Part shown: one piece after another, positions 43,339-51,503 of the stretch
Numbering within the stretch: position 1 is the first letter of the stretch
How the letters are laid out: each line of letters starts with the position of its first letter
Origin: Bradyrhizobium jicamae
GTDB taxonomy: Bacteria > Pseudomonadota > Alphaproteobacteria > Rhizobiales > Xanthobacteraceae
Direction of reading: 5' to 3'
NCBI RefSeq assembly: GCF_018130215.1
Contig: NZ_JAFCKQ010000035.1
Location: forward strand, 1 to 64,000
Length of the DNA: 64,000 nucleotides
Position numbers and translations under genes: made by a program
Notes under the pieces: model-generated
The model's input: only the letters and a program-made list of their open reading frames with translations
Database searches by the model: none
Told to the model about the DNA's origin: nothing

Positions 43339-45213
43339 CTAGCGCTTCGACTTCCTGGCTTTTGCCTTCGATTTCCTTGCCGTCGTCGTGGCCGTTGCCC
43401 TTGCGGCTTTGGCCGACTTCTTTGCTTTTGCCTGTTTCGGCGATTTCTTTGCTGGCTTGCTGGCAGATGTCTTCACTGCCTTTTTCCTTTTCGCAGCCGC
43501 TCTGGCAGGGCTGGATTGTGGTGCCGCTCCGCGGTGGGCGCGCGGCGGCACCGGCTCTTCCATCCAGAAATCCAGCTCCTGCTCCTTGCCGCCACCCGGC
43601 TTCCAGCCGTCGAGCGAATAGATCTGATCCGGATTGCCGCGGCTGCCGAGATAGCCGCGCCAGGAATAATGGTCGTAGACGCCGTTGATGTGCAGCGCAT
43701 AGGCCTGCGCCAGCGCCTTGTTGCCGCGCACGATCACGAGGTTCTCGTCGTTCTTCTGCGACGCGGAGACAGAGAAATTGTGCGACCCGGTGATGACGGC
43801 GCAATCGTCGGAGAACGGATCGATCACGATGGTCTTGGAATGCACGATCGCGATCATCCCGGCCTTGCGGATCTGCGAGACGCTGAACTCCACGTCGGCC
43901 CATGACGGCTCGTTGGTGGCGCTGACGCCGTGCGGCAGCTGGACGTCGTCATGGAAGGATTGCGCCGGCGCGCCCGATTTCACGACCTCGCCGCCGACCG
44001 AGACGATGTCACCGTTCTTGCTGGCCATCACGGTCGAAACCACGCCACGAACGTAGATGTCGTTCTGCTGGGCGCGGTCCAGCAACGCCTCCAGCAGTGG
44101 CGATTGACCCGGCATGAACATCAGGAAGAGCGCGCCGCTCTTTGCGTTCCCGATCAGGTCCAGCACCGGTTGAAACTCCGCCTCGCCGTTGGTCGCTGCG
44201 AAGTAGAGCGAAATGTTGCCGTCAATGGTCGGAGTGGAATTCGAAGCCTTCAGGGCGGGCGGCATGGCGTTGCCGTCCGCCACCAGCTTGCCCCACTGGT
44301 CGAGGAAGCGCTCCGCGATAACGGCGTTCTCGATGATCAGCACGTTGTTGAGCTGCGTGCACAACCCGGTGGTCGTCCAATTGGTGCTGCCGGTCAGGAC
44401 ACGGATGGCGTTGCCATCAGCGTCGCTCTCGACGACGAACTTGTTGTGGACGCTGGGCGACGACCTGCCCGCATTCGACAGGTCGCGGTGCTTGACCGTG
44501 AGACCCGCTCCGCCGAGCTCTCCCGCGATGTCCGGGTTGGTTGCGCTGCCATTGCCGAGCAGGACATTGCCGCGCGCTCCGAACGGTTTCAGCGCACCGA
44601 CCAGCTCCTCATCGTTCATCTCGTAGATGGCGGCGTGAATCCGGCTGCCGCGGAGGTCGGCATCGTGCAGAAAGGCCAGGATCTCGTGCCGGGCGTCGCC
44701 GGAAAGGTAGCGCCGCGCCTGGTTGGCCGGGTCGGAAAGACCTTTGACGAAATTGCGCAGCGAATCATCCGAGGTATCGCCGTGCACGAAGCGGCTGACG
44801 ATCTGGGACATCAGGGTGCCACGGTTGAAATAGGCCGACAGGCCGCCCCCCGCGTCGCCCGAGGCGACAACCGGCGCGGTCCAGGCCGACACCGAGGCGG
44901 GATCGGGCGTGAACGTCCCGTTCGCACCGTCTTTCATCGCAGTGACCCGGTACGAGACGTTGTCGGTGTCGACGACGCTGTGATCGGTCCAGATGCAGCG
45001 CCGGAACGGCGATTGCGTCGACGGGATACCGCCGTCCGCCACGGGTTTCTCGCCGGGCTGCGGCGGGATGCGGTTGGTCAGCACGATCGATTGCTGGGTG
45101 ATGTTGTTGCGCCGCTCGAGCTGGAAGCCGACCCAGTCGTTCGGCCAGGTGTCCGGCTGCCAGGCGACCAGGACGTCATCGGCGTTCGCATAGGCCTTGA
45201 CATTGATTGTCAT
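43339..45213 (-). CDS. Phospholipase D-like protein with histone-like tail
   Basis: A 624-residue protein with no signal peptide. Residues 1-115 look like a fibronectin-type b-domain (VGFQLERRNNITQQSIVLTN). Two PLD modules follow: the first reads HNKFVVES (His256, Lys258, Ser263), so the HxKx4D aspartate is replaced by Ser, and the second HSKTIVID is canonical; each is followed by the GS motif (VLTGSTNWT and VITGSHNFS). The last 60 residues are Lys/Ala-rich repeats (KKAVKTSASKPAKKSPKQ) like histone H1. Activity on phospholipids or nucleic acids is possible; the tail suggests DNA or polyanion binding. Upstream lies a metallophosphoesterase gene. Confidence 0.85.
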   Translation of the reverse strand: MTINVKAYANADDVLVAWQPDTWPNDWVGFQLERRNNITQQSIVLTNRIPPQPGEKPVADGGIPSTQSPFRRCIWTDHSVVDTDNVSYRVTAMKDGANGTFTPDPASVSAWTAPVVASGDAGGGLSAYFNRGTLMSQIVSRFVHGDTSDDSLRNFVKGLSDPANQARRYLSGDARHEILAFLHDADLRGSRIHAAIYEMNDEELVGALKPFGARGNVLLGNGSATNPDIAGELGGAGLTVKHRDLSNAGRSSPSVHNKFVVESDADGNAIRVLTGSTNWTTTGLCTQLNNVLIIENAVIAERFLDQWGKLVADGNAMPPALKASNSTPTIDGNISLYFAATNGEAEFQPVLDLIGNAKSGALFLMFMPGQSPLLEALLDRAQQNDIYVRGVVSTVMASKNGDIVSVGGEVVKSGAPAQSFHDDVQLPHGVSATNEPSWADVEFSVSQIRKAGMIAIVHSKTIVIDPFSDDCAVITGSHNFSVSASQKNDENLVIVRGNKALAQAYALHINGVYDHYSWRGYLGSRGNPDQIYSLDGWKPGGGKEQELDFWMEEPVPPRAHRGAAPQSSPARAAAKRKKAVKTSASKPAKKSPKQAKAKKSAKAARATATTTARKSKAKARKSKR

Positions 45214-45411
45214 CAGAGTCCCCCGGGAGCCAGGCCAGATATCCTCAAGTGCGAAACAACGGACGTCATCGTCTCACAACTGAAGCGGGCATTGCAGATA
45301 TGGTACAAATACCGGTCACATCACACAATAGCGCGACAACCCGGGGAGATTTGTGAAATACATGACAACTGGCCGCGCAAATCGGCTCGCGGCGCCAGGC
45401 GGGTTCGAGCG

Positions 45412-45462
45412 CTAATCGAACGCCAGCCCCGGCTCCCTCCCCTTTTTCCACGGCCTGTTCGC
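45412..45462 (-). pseudogene. 3' remnant of a PilZ gene
   Basis: Just after the metallophosphoesterase stop, the minus frame reads PWKKGREPGLAFD-stop. The intact PilZ protein at 46931 ends VWKKERRLGLSFE-stop, and the DNA of about 39 bases matches at roughly 31 positions. No other PilZ sequence is left. The metallophosphoesterase gene thus lies between an intact PilZ gene and the tail of a second copy. Confidence 0.55.
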
Positions 45463-46689
45463 TCAGCGCCGCCTGCGACGACCGCCCGCTGAGGGCTGAT
45501 CGATGCGCCCCTCCCGCGTCACGGTCACCGTGTCTCGAACGATGTCCTCAAAGCCACCGTCGAATGGTACTGTGAACGAGTCGATCGTCAGCTTCTCCGT
45601 CGTCACGGTGACACGCAGAAAGCCAGCGCTGTCCTGATCGTAATAGTTGAGATCGAGATCAAGGTTCTCATCGTGTGTCGACACCGTCGTCACCGGCACG
45701 GTCGGATACTCTCCATCATCGCTCTTCTGGAGCTTATGAGCGAGACGGTCGGTATTGGCATATCCACCGCGACCGTCGATCACATAGGGGATTTGACGGT
45801 TGCTGTACCGTCGCGTGAAGCGCTGCATGTTGTGGACATGACCCGATACCACGGCATGGGGAATCACACCGGTATGCACCATCGCTTGATCGAGCGCCGC
45901 TGCGATGTCCGGATAGCCGCCATGCGTCTTGTCCAGCGAATAGGGCGGATGATGCACGGCGACGACGATGAACCGGTCGTCCGATTTGAGGCTGGACAAT
46001 TGCTCCTCCAGCCAGCGCTGCTGCTCGAATGCTCCACGCGCATCGAGCGTGCCCTCGACATTGGAGTAGAGACCGATAATCGTGACCAACGGCGCGTCTA
46101 GCGTCCAGTAAACATAGGGCTGCGTCATCGTCGCGCGGTAAGCGCCGATCTGGTGCGCTTGCGGCGCGCAAAAATTCTCCGTGAAGCCGAACAGTGATGG
46201 TTCGGTGTCCGGTGGATCGTCCCTGCGTACCCGCGTGTCACCGTCATGATTGCCAGGAATGGCGAAGATCGGCGCCGGGTAATATTGATATGGCTCGTAG
46301 AACTGCGCGCCATAGAGTTCGCTTTGCCCATTGAAATAAACCACGTCGCCGACGTGATAGAGAAAGGAGGGTTGGTCGGCGCCTTTTGCGGACTTGATCT
46401 GATCTTCCATCGCCTCGGCGACGGCCACCTGAACATCGTCACCATGAATGCCGCCGGAGTCGCCGATAACGTGAAACACAAGCTTCTTCGCCGTCGCAGC
46501 CGCCGCTGCCACGTCCGGCACGACGACCCGTAGAGGAAGCGTCAGATTGACGTTGTTCGTAAACGGCGGCTTTTCGAAATGCGGATTGTTCTTGGGATTC
46601 GAAATCGGCTCGAGAAACGGACGCCTTGTCTTCGCGAAACGGCTCGCGGGTGCCGCATTCGGGTTCGGGACGAGGTGATGCATGGCCAT
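45463..46689 (-). CDS. Metallophosphoesterase
   Basis: A 408-residue calcineurin-like phosphoesterase with all five blocks: GDSGG, GDVVYF, GNHDGDTR, HHPPYS and GHVHNMQR. No clear signal peptide: the first 60 residues are Pro/Asn-rich. The C-terminus is a poly-Arg run (GGRRRRR). Start ATG is preceded by AAGGAGGT, the strongest ribosome site in this area. The substrate is unknown (phosphodiester, phosphomonoester or purple-acid-phosphatase-like). It lies 250 bp upstream of the PLD gene on the same strand and may be expressed with it. The upstream promoter DNA is AT-rich, unlike the neighbourhood. Confidence 0.86.
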   Translation of the reverse strand: MAMHHLVPNPNAAPASRFAKTRRPFLEPISNPKNNPHFEKPPFTNNVNLTLPLRVVVPDVAAAAATAKKLVFHVIGDSGGIHGDDVQVAVAEAMEDQIKSAKGADQPSFLYHVGDVVYFNGQSELYGAQFYEPYQYYPAPIFAIPGNHDGDTRVRRDDPPDTEPSLFGFTENFCAPQAHQIGAYRATMTQPYVYWTLDAPLVTIIGLYSNVEGTLDARGAFEQQRWLEEQLSSLKSDDRFIVVAVHHPPYSLDKTHGGYPDIAAALDQAMVHTGVIPHAVVSGHVHNMQRFTRRYSNRQIPYVIDGRGGYANTDRLAHKLQKSDDGEYPTVPVTTVSTHDENLDLDLNYYDQDSAGFLRVTVTTEKLTIDSFTVPFDGGFEDIVRDTVTVTREGRIDQPSAGGRRRRR

Positions 46690-46712
46690 GATGACCTCCT
46701 TGGACTATCCTT

Positions 46713-46730
46713 TGTAGTTGTAAAACTACA
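46713..46730 (-). promoter_or_regulatory. TGTAGTT-N4-AACTACA operator-like palindrome
   Basis: A perfect 7-bp inverted repeat lies 24 bases upstream of the metallophosphoesterase start, in AT-rich DNA. A second palindrome, TTGT-AATC-ACAA, lies at 46748-46759. The pair could be regulator sites overlapping the promoter. Confidence 0.45.
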
Positions 46731-46930
46731 TGATATGTTCTTTATGGTTGTAATCACAAGGAGAATTGCAAGAGACGCAATCGTAGATCCGGCAAGATAG
46801 CGCCGACGGAGGCCTCCCCCTTCCTGAGTGCGCTGAAATATCGCAGTTGCGTGAACCTGTTTCCGGTCCTCCCGAAACAGGAAGAGCAAAGACCCAACTC
46901 GCCGTCGCAGCGCGGCGATAGCAACCCGGC

Positions 46931-47215
46931 TTACTCGAACGACAGCCCCAGCCGCCTCTCCTTTTTCCACACGACGTGACAGGCGTGGCGCTCGCCGTCG
47001 ACGACGAGCACGAAGCGGTCGGGAAACCAGAGCGGCGAGTTGATTTCAACGCCGGCGCCTTGCGGCGAGAGGCTCCGGACGATGCATGGGATCGCTTCGT
47101 GGCCGAACTCGATCGTCCCTGATTTGAGGACGCGGCGCCGCGCCGTGGCGCGCCGTTGGTCGGTCGGCACCGGCTGCTGTGCGCCGGACGGCGCGGGCTT
47201 CTTGTCTTCGGGCAT
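46931..47215 (-). CDS. PilZ domain protein
   Basis: A 94-residue protein: disordered Pro/Lys N-terminus, then a single PilZ domain with DQRRATARRRVLKSG (RxxxR-type) and VRSLSPQGAGVEI (the DxSxxG position reads SLSPQG, so the usual Asp/Asn is Ser). The last part, ACHVVWKKERRLGLSFE, is the typical PilZ end. Cyclic di-GMP binding is uncertain because of that substitution. A tail-only copy lies at 45412. Confidence 0.82.
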   Translation of the reverse strand: MPEDKKPAPSGAQQPVPTDQRRATARRRVLKSGTIEFGHEAIPCIVRSLSPQGAGVEINSPLWFPDRFVLVVDGERHACHVVWKKERRLGLSFE

Positions 47216-47527
47216 GGCTCGGTCGCGGTATGCACGGACGCGGCATTCAAATTACGGCGTCAGGCTGACACCGGGCTTACAGGACGTCGACGCCCCCGGG
47301 CACCGTCCGACCCAAGGCCCGAATGCCAGCGGGTTGCGCAGCGATGCCTGCGACGTGAGCGCTCCGCTCGGCATCAGGCACTGCGATCACCACGTCGTGT
47401 TGTCAGGCTTGTGGCGCACTTCACAACCCGCGATGGAATTTCATCGTATTGTGCGCGGGCCGGAAACTAGGGCCGCAAATTGCGCGGCTGACATATCCCA
47501 AGTCCTGTTTCAGTTGGAGATTAGTTC
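47216..47527. other. Intergenic region without supported gene
   Basis: This 312-bp divergent region separates the PilZ gene (minus) from two small membrane-protein genes (plus). No hairpin or conserved ORF is seen. Confidence 0.35.
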
Positions 47528-47701
47528 ATGGCAATTGTCGATCTTGACCGGACTGCCTATCGCGGCGCGCGCGACCGTGACGGGTGGGCACTGTCACGTT
47601 ACCTGATCGTGGCCGTCATGTTCTTGCTGGCCCTGTATCTGGCAGCACTGTCACCAGGCACTGCTTCGGGCGATCTCGCGTCGATGACCGTGTTTCCGTG
47701 A
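47528..47701 (+). CDS. Small single-pass membrane protein
   Basis: A 57-residue protein (MAIVDLDRTAYRGARDRDGW...) with one transmembrane helix at about residues 27-45 (IVAVMFLLALYLAALS). GGAGA seven bases upstream of the ATG supports it. The next gene starts 29 bp downstream. No family is recognised; it may be a small accessory membrane subunit. Confidence 0.55.
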   Translation: MAIVDLDRTAYRGARDRDGWALSRYLIVAVMFLLALYLAALSPGTASGDLASMTVFP

Positions 47702-47730
47702 CGCCTTCCACAATCTCCCTGGAGATCGCC

Positions 47731-47991
47731 ATGAGCGACTACGGCGACGACGCCGGCCATTGCAGCAACGGATTGAGCTCGCGGAAATTCCTTGACGCCT
47801 CGCCCGAGGAACGCACCGTCTATCGGCGATGGATTCGCGGCGCGGGCGCCGTTTACGGCATCCTGTTCCTGGCGGCAGGCGTGTTGGCCTGGATCGGCAG
47901 CGCGCACGTCAACGCGATCGAACTCACCAGCGGCTCGACCAACAGCCCTGTCCGATCGGCGGACGCAAGTTGGGCGGATGCGCACTTCTAG
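47731..47991 (+). CDS. Small single-pass membrane protein
   Basis: An 86-residue protein (MSDYGDDAGHCSNGLSSRKF) with a helix at about residues 45-62 (AVYGILFLAAGVLAWIG) and a short polar tail. GGAGA six bases before the ATG supports the start. It probably forms an operon with the gene at 47528. Function unknown. Confidence 0.55.
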   Translation: MSDYGDDAGHCSNGLSSRKFLDASPEERTVYRRWIRGAGAVYGILFLAAGVLAWIGSAHVNAIELTSGSTNSPVRSADASWADAHF

Positions 47992-48053
47992 CAATTTCGG
48001 TTCTGGTTGAGTCAGGACCGAAGGCGCGGCAAGACTTCCCTGCATACACGAAA

Positions 48054-48077
48054 ATGGCCGGGACTGAGCCCGGCCAT
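48054..48077 (-). terminator. Rho-independent terminator of binding-protein gene
   Basis: On the minus strand ATGGCCGGG pairs with CCCGGCCAT (9 bp, loop of six) and is followed by TTTT. It lies 32 bp after the stop of the gene at 48109-49728. Confidence 0.8.
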
Positions 48078-48108
48078 TGCGCGTCGATAGTAAGGGTTCG
48101 CTTTTGCC

Positions 48109-49728
48109 CTACTCCGATTTGTCGATGTTCCAGAAGATCGGCGTCGCCGGACCGTCGAGCACGCCGGTGAGCGACTTCCGCCACGCGCTGGGCGCCTGGT
48201 ACTGGCCGAGCGGAATGTAGATCACCTGGTCGTAGGCTTCCTTCTGGATCTCGGCCGCGATCTTCTTCTGATCATCCAGCGACGTCGCACGAACGAAGCT
48301 GTCCTTCAGCTGCTCGATCTTGGGGTCCTCCGCCCAGCCGAACCAGCCGCCATTCTTGCCCTGCCCGCCGATCGAGAGATTGGTGACCGGGTTGGAGACG
48401 TCGGCGCTCACCCAGTTGGTGAAGAACATGTTCCAGCCGCCATCCTTGGGAGGCTTCTGGCTGGCGCGACGGCTGACGACGGTCTGCCAGTCGGTCGCCT
48501 GCAGGTCGACCTTGAAGCCTGCCTCGCGCAGCTGCTGGGCGACGACGACCGGCTGCGCCTTCAGCGTGATGACGTCGCCTGGCGCCATGATCACGACCGG
48601 CGTGCCGTCATAGCCGGATTCGGCGAGCGCCTTCTTGGCCGCGGCCATGTCGCCGCCCTTCAGCAAAGTCTCGCCGCCGACGTCGGTCGCGAACGGCGTG
48701 TCGCAGATGAAGAAGGCGACGCAGGTCTTGTAGTATTTGGGATTGCCGACCAGAGCGTCGAGCACGTCCTTCTGATTGATCGCGAGCAGCGCGGCGCGGC
48801 GCACCTTGATGTTGTCGAAGGGCGGATGGAGGAAGTTCATCCGTCCCAGCGTCTGGAAGCCGAACTTGTTCAGCGTCTCGACCTTGAGATCCGGGTTGCC
48901 TTCAAGGACCGGCAGCAGTTCGAAGGATGGATTTTCCATGAAATCGATGTCGCCCGACTGCAGCGCGTTGATCGCGGTCTGCGCGTCCGGCATCGTCAGC
49001 CACTCGACGCGATCGACCTTGACGACCTTGCCGCCGGCGGTCCAGCTCGCCGGCTCCTTGCGCGGCACATAGTCCTTGTTCTTCTCATAGACCGCCTTCA
49101 CGCCGGGCTGGAATTCGCTGGCCACGAACTTGAAGGGGCCGGAGCCGATCTGCTCCGGGATCGGCTTGTCCGGCGGCGTTTCGGCGAGACGCTTCGGCAT
49201 CATGAAGGCCACGCGCGATGACGGCTTGCCGATCGAATCGAGCACCAGGCCGTAGGGCTCCTTCAGCTTCAGGGTGATCGTCTTGGCGTCGGTGGCTTCC
49301 AGGCTGGCGGTGAAGTCCATCAGCTTCTGGCCCATGCCGTCGACCTTGGCCCAGCGCCTCAGCGAGGCGACGCAGTCTTCCGCAGTAACGGGCGTTCCAT
49401 CGTGCCACTTCAGGCCGTCGCGCAGCGTGAAGGTGTAGGTGAGCTTGTCGTCGGAGACCTTCCAATCCGCCATCTGCGGCTGGATCTTGAAATTGGAATC
49501 GGTCGCGATCAGCGTGTCATAGACCATGTAGCCGTGGTCGCGGGTGATGTACGCCGTGGTCAGGATCGGATCGATGATGCGCAGGTCCGAATGCATCACC
49601 GCGGTGATGGTCTTGCCCGCGGCCATGGCCTGCGGCACGAACGACATCTTCTGCGGCGCGAACGACAGCGCGAGCGCCGTCAGCGCGGCCGCTAGCGTGT
49701 AACGCTTCCAACGCGAATTTTGGACCAT
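48109..49728 (-). CDS. Peptide-type ABC transporter substrate-binding protein (Sec signal)
   Basis: A 539-residue family 5 periplasmic binding protein, a close paralogue of the one at 7246-8853 (about 70% identical by eye, sharing for example KTITAVMHSDLRIIDP and LKEPYGLVLDSI). The N-terminus MVQNSRWKRYTLAAALTALA lacks a twin-arginine motif and is Sec-type; cleavage is likely near residue 36. It is transcribed divergently from the M20 carboxypeptidase gene. Likely partner: the permease/ATPase operon at 53.3-56.8 kb, which has no binding protein of its own. Confidence 0.91.
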   Translation of the reverse strand: MVQNSRWKRYTLAAALTALALSFAPQKMSFVPQAMAAGKTITAVMHSDLRIIDPILTTAYITRDHGYMVYDTLIATDSNFKIQPQMADWKVSDDKLTYTFTLRDGLKWHDGTPVTAEDCVASLRRWAKVDGMGQKLMDFTASLEATDAKTITLKLKEPYGLVLDSIGKPSSRVAFMMPKRLAETPPDKPIPEQIGSGPFKFVASEFQPGVKAVYEKNKDYVPRKEPASWTAGGKVVKVDRVEWLTMPDAQTAINALQSGDIDFMENPSFELLPVLEGNPDLKVETLNKFGFQTLGRMNFLHPPFDNIKVRRAALLAINQKDVLDALVGNPKYYKTCVAFFICDTPFATDVGGETLLKGGDMAAAKKALAESGYDGTPVVIMAPGDVITLKAQPVVVAQQLREAGFKVDLQATDWQTVVSRRASQKPPKDGGWNMFFTNWVSADVSNPVTNLSIGGQGKNGGWFGWAEDPKIEQLKDSFVRATSLDDQKKIAAEIQKEAYDQVIYIPLGQYQAPSAWRKSLTGVLDGPATPIFWNIDKSE

Positions 49729-49910
49729 TCAATTCTCTCCTGACGTGTAACTGGTCACAGCCGGCATATTCGTTATGCATGAGGTTCGTTATTTAGGCGA
49801 ACTAACATGCTGTATGGCTTGTGAAATCGAGACTTGCACCAAGTGCTGTGCGCGTCAATCCGGTTTTGGTCGAGGTCGGACGTACACAAACGAATTGTCC
49901 GGCGCGTCGC

Positions 49911-49928
49911 ATTTTGGCTTTACAAAAT
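49911..49928 (+). promoter_or_regulatory. ATTTTG-N6-CAAAAT palindrome in divergent promoter region
   Basis: This 6-bp inverted repeat lies 65 bp upstream of the M20 gene start, in the 265-bp region divergent from the binding-protein gene. A second pair, GTTCG (49786-49790) with CGAAC (49798-49802), is nearby. Either may be an operator; neither is proven. Confidence 0.35.
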
Positions 49929-49993
49929 CGCCGCCTGAGATTTTCGTAGGCGCGCGCGATGCCGGCGCGGTCAAACAACAAGAGAGAAACGTC

Positions 49994-51124
49994 ATGAACC
50001 CAGCCAATCTCCCCTTTGATTCCGATGCGATGCTGCAAGGACTCCGCGGCTGGGTGGAATGCGAAAGCCCGACCTGGGATGCGACCGCGGTCGAGCGCAT
50101 GCTCGACCTCGCCGCACGCGAGATGGCGATCATGGGTGCGACCATCGAGCGCATCGCCGGCCGTCAGGGTTTTGCCGGCTGCGTGCGCGCTCGATTTCCG
50201 CATCCGAAGCAGGGCCAGCCCGGCATCCTGATCGCCGGCCATATGGACACCGTGCATCCGGTCGGCACGATCGAGAAGCTGAAATGGCGGCGGGAGGGCA
50301 ACAAGTGCTTCGGCCCCGGCATCTTCGACATGAAGGGCGGCAACTATCTGTCGCTCGAGGCGATCCGCCAACTGGCGCGCGCCGCGTTCACCACGCCGCT
50401 GCCGATCACGGTGCTGTTCACGCCCGACGAGGAGGTCGGCACGCCGTCGACCCGCGACATCATCGAGGCGGAGGCGGCGCGCAACAAATACGTGCTGGTG
50501 CCGGAGCCGGGCCGGCCGAACAACGGCGTCGTCACCGGCCGCTACGCGATCGCGCGTTTCAACCTCGAAGCCACCGGCAAGCCGAGCCATGCGGGCGCAA
50601 CACTCTCCTCGGGACGTTCGGCGATCCGCGAGATGGCGCGGCAAATCCTCGCCATCGACGGCATGACGACCGAGGACTGCACGTACTCGGTCGGCATCGT
50701 GCATGGCGGCCAATGGGTCAATTGCGTCGCCACGACCTGCACCGGCGAAGCGCTCAGCATGGCCAAGCGCCAGGCCGATCTCGACCGCGGCGTCGAGCGA
50801 GTGCTGGCGCTGTCGGGCACGGCCAACGACGTGACCTTCAAGGTGACGCGCGGCGTCACCCGACCGGTCTGGGAGCCTGACGCCGGCACCATGGCGCTGT
50901 ATGAGAAAGCAAAAAGCCTCGCGCGCGAGATGGGCCTGGCCCTGCCGCATGGCAGTGCCGGCGGCGGTTCCGACGGCAATTTCACCGGCGCGATGGGCAT
51001 CCCCACGCTTGATGGACTCGGCGTCCGCGGCGCCGATGCGCATACGCTCAACGAGCATATCGAGGTCGACAGCCTGGCCGAGCGCGGTCGCCTGATGGCG
51101 GCGCTGCTGGCGACATTGGATTGA
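49994..51124 (+). CDS. M20 family metallopeptidase (glutamate carboxypeptidase-like)
   Basis: A 376-residue dinuclear zinc peptidase of the CPG2 subgroup. Ligand and catalytic motifs: AGHMDTVHP, FDMKGGN, TPDEEVGTPS, VPEPGRP and ADAHTLNEHIE, in order, with a central dimerisation domain (KPSHAGATLSSG). It cleaves C-terminal amino acids from small peptides or folate-like amides. No signal peptide is visible, so it is cytoplasmic. GAGAGAAACGTC precedes the ATG. It lies 380 bp before a DadA-family gene and next to the binding-protein gene. Confidence 0.9.
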   Translation: MNPANLPFDSDAMLQGLRGWVECESPTWDATAVERMLDLAAREMAIMGATIERIAGRQGFAGCVRARFPHPKQGQPGILIAGHMDTVHPVGTIEKLKWRREGNKCFGPGIFDMKGGNYLSLEAIRQLARAAFTTPLPITVLFTPDEEVGTPSTRDIIEAEAARNKYVLVPEPGRPNNGVVTGRYAIARFNLEATGKPSHAGATLSSGRSAIREMARQILAIDGMTTEDCTYSVGIVHGGQWVNCVATTCTGEALSMAKRQADLDRGVERVLALSGTANDVTFKVTRGVTRPVWEPDAGTMALYEKAKSLAREMGLALPHGSAGGGSDGNFTGAMGIPTLDGLGVRGADAHTLNEHIEVDSLAERGRLMAALLATLD

Positions 51125-51219
51125 GATCGATTTGCACTGCACAACACATTGGCACAGCCGGATCGAAATTTGGCCTTGTTCAATTTTGAGGCTTCACATA
51201 CGGTCCGGCCGTCCAATTC

Positions 51220-51503
51220 GACGATGCGGGAGAGATCGAAGCGAAGGCATCAGGCATTCGCGTCGGCGCCGACGGAGCAACCGCCCCGGAAACTCTCAGG
51301 CAAAAGGACTGTATCGTCAGGACGATCTGGAGAGAGACGGCACGGCCCAACATCACAGGCTGTGCGTCCACCGAAGGGGATAGTCCGCTTTTGGGTCTCG
51401 GCCCGGTGCGGATCAAGCTCTCAGGTACCGTGACAGATGGGGCGCCGTCGCCGGTTTTGACCGGCGGATCGGCGACTCTAACGCACGGGAGCCTGAGACC
51501 ATC
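51220..51503 (+). promoter_or_regulatory. Tandem glycine riboswitch (two aptamers) with leader
   Basis: Two glycine aptamers stand in series. In the first, P1 GACGAT (51220-51225) pairs with ATCGTC (51313-51318) and the core carries GGGAGAG, GGAGCAACCGCCCC, then ACTCTCAGGCAAAAGGAC. In the second, ATCTG (51325-51329) pairs with CAGAT (51434-51438), with GGAGAGA, CACCGAAGGGG and CTCTCAGGTACCGTGACAGA. The linker is only six bases, as in known tandem glycine switches. The expression platform may be the CGCCGG/CCGGCG hairpin at 51449-51466 with alternative GTCGCC/GGCGAC pairing, before GGGAG at 51487. Confidence 0.9.
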
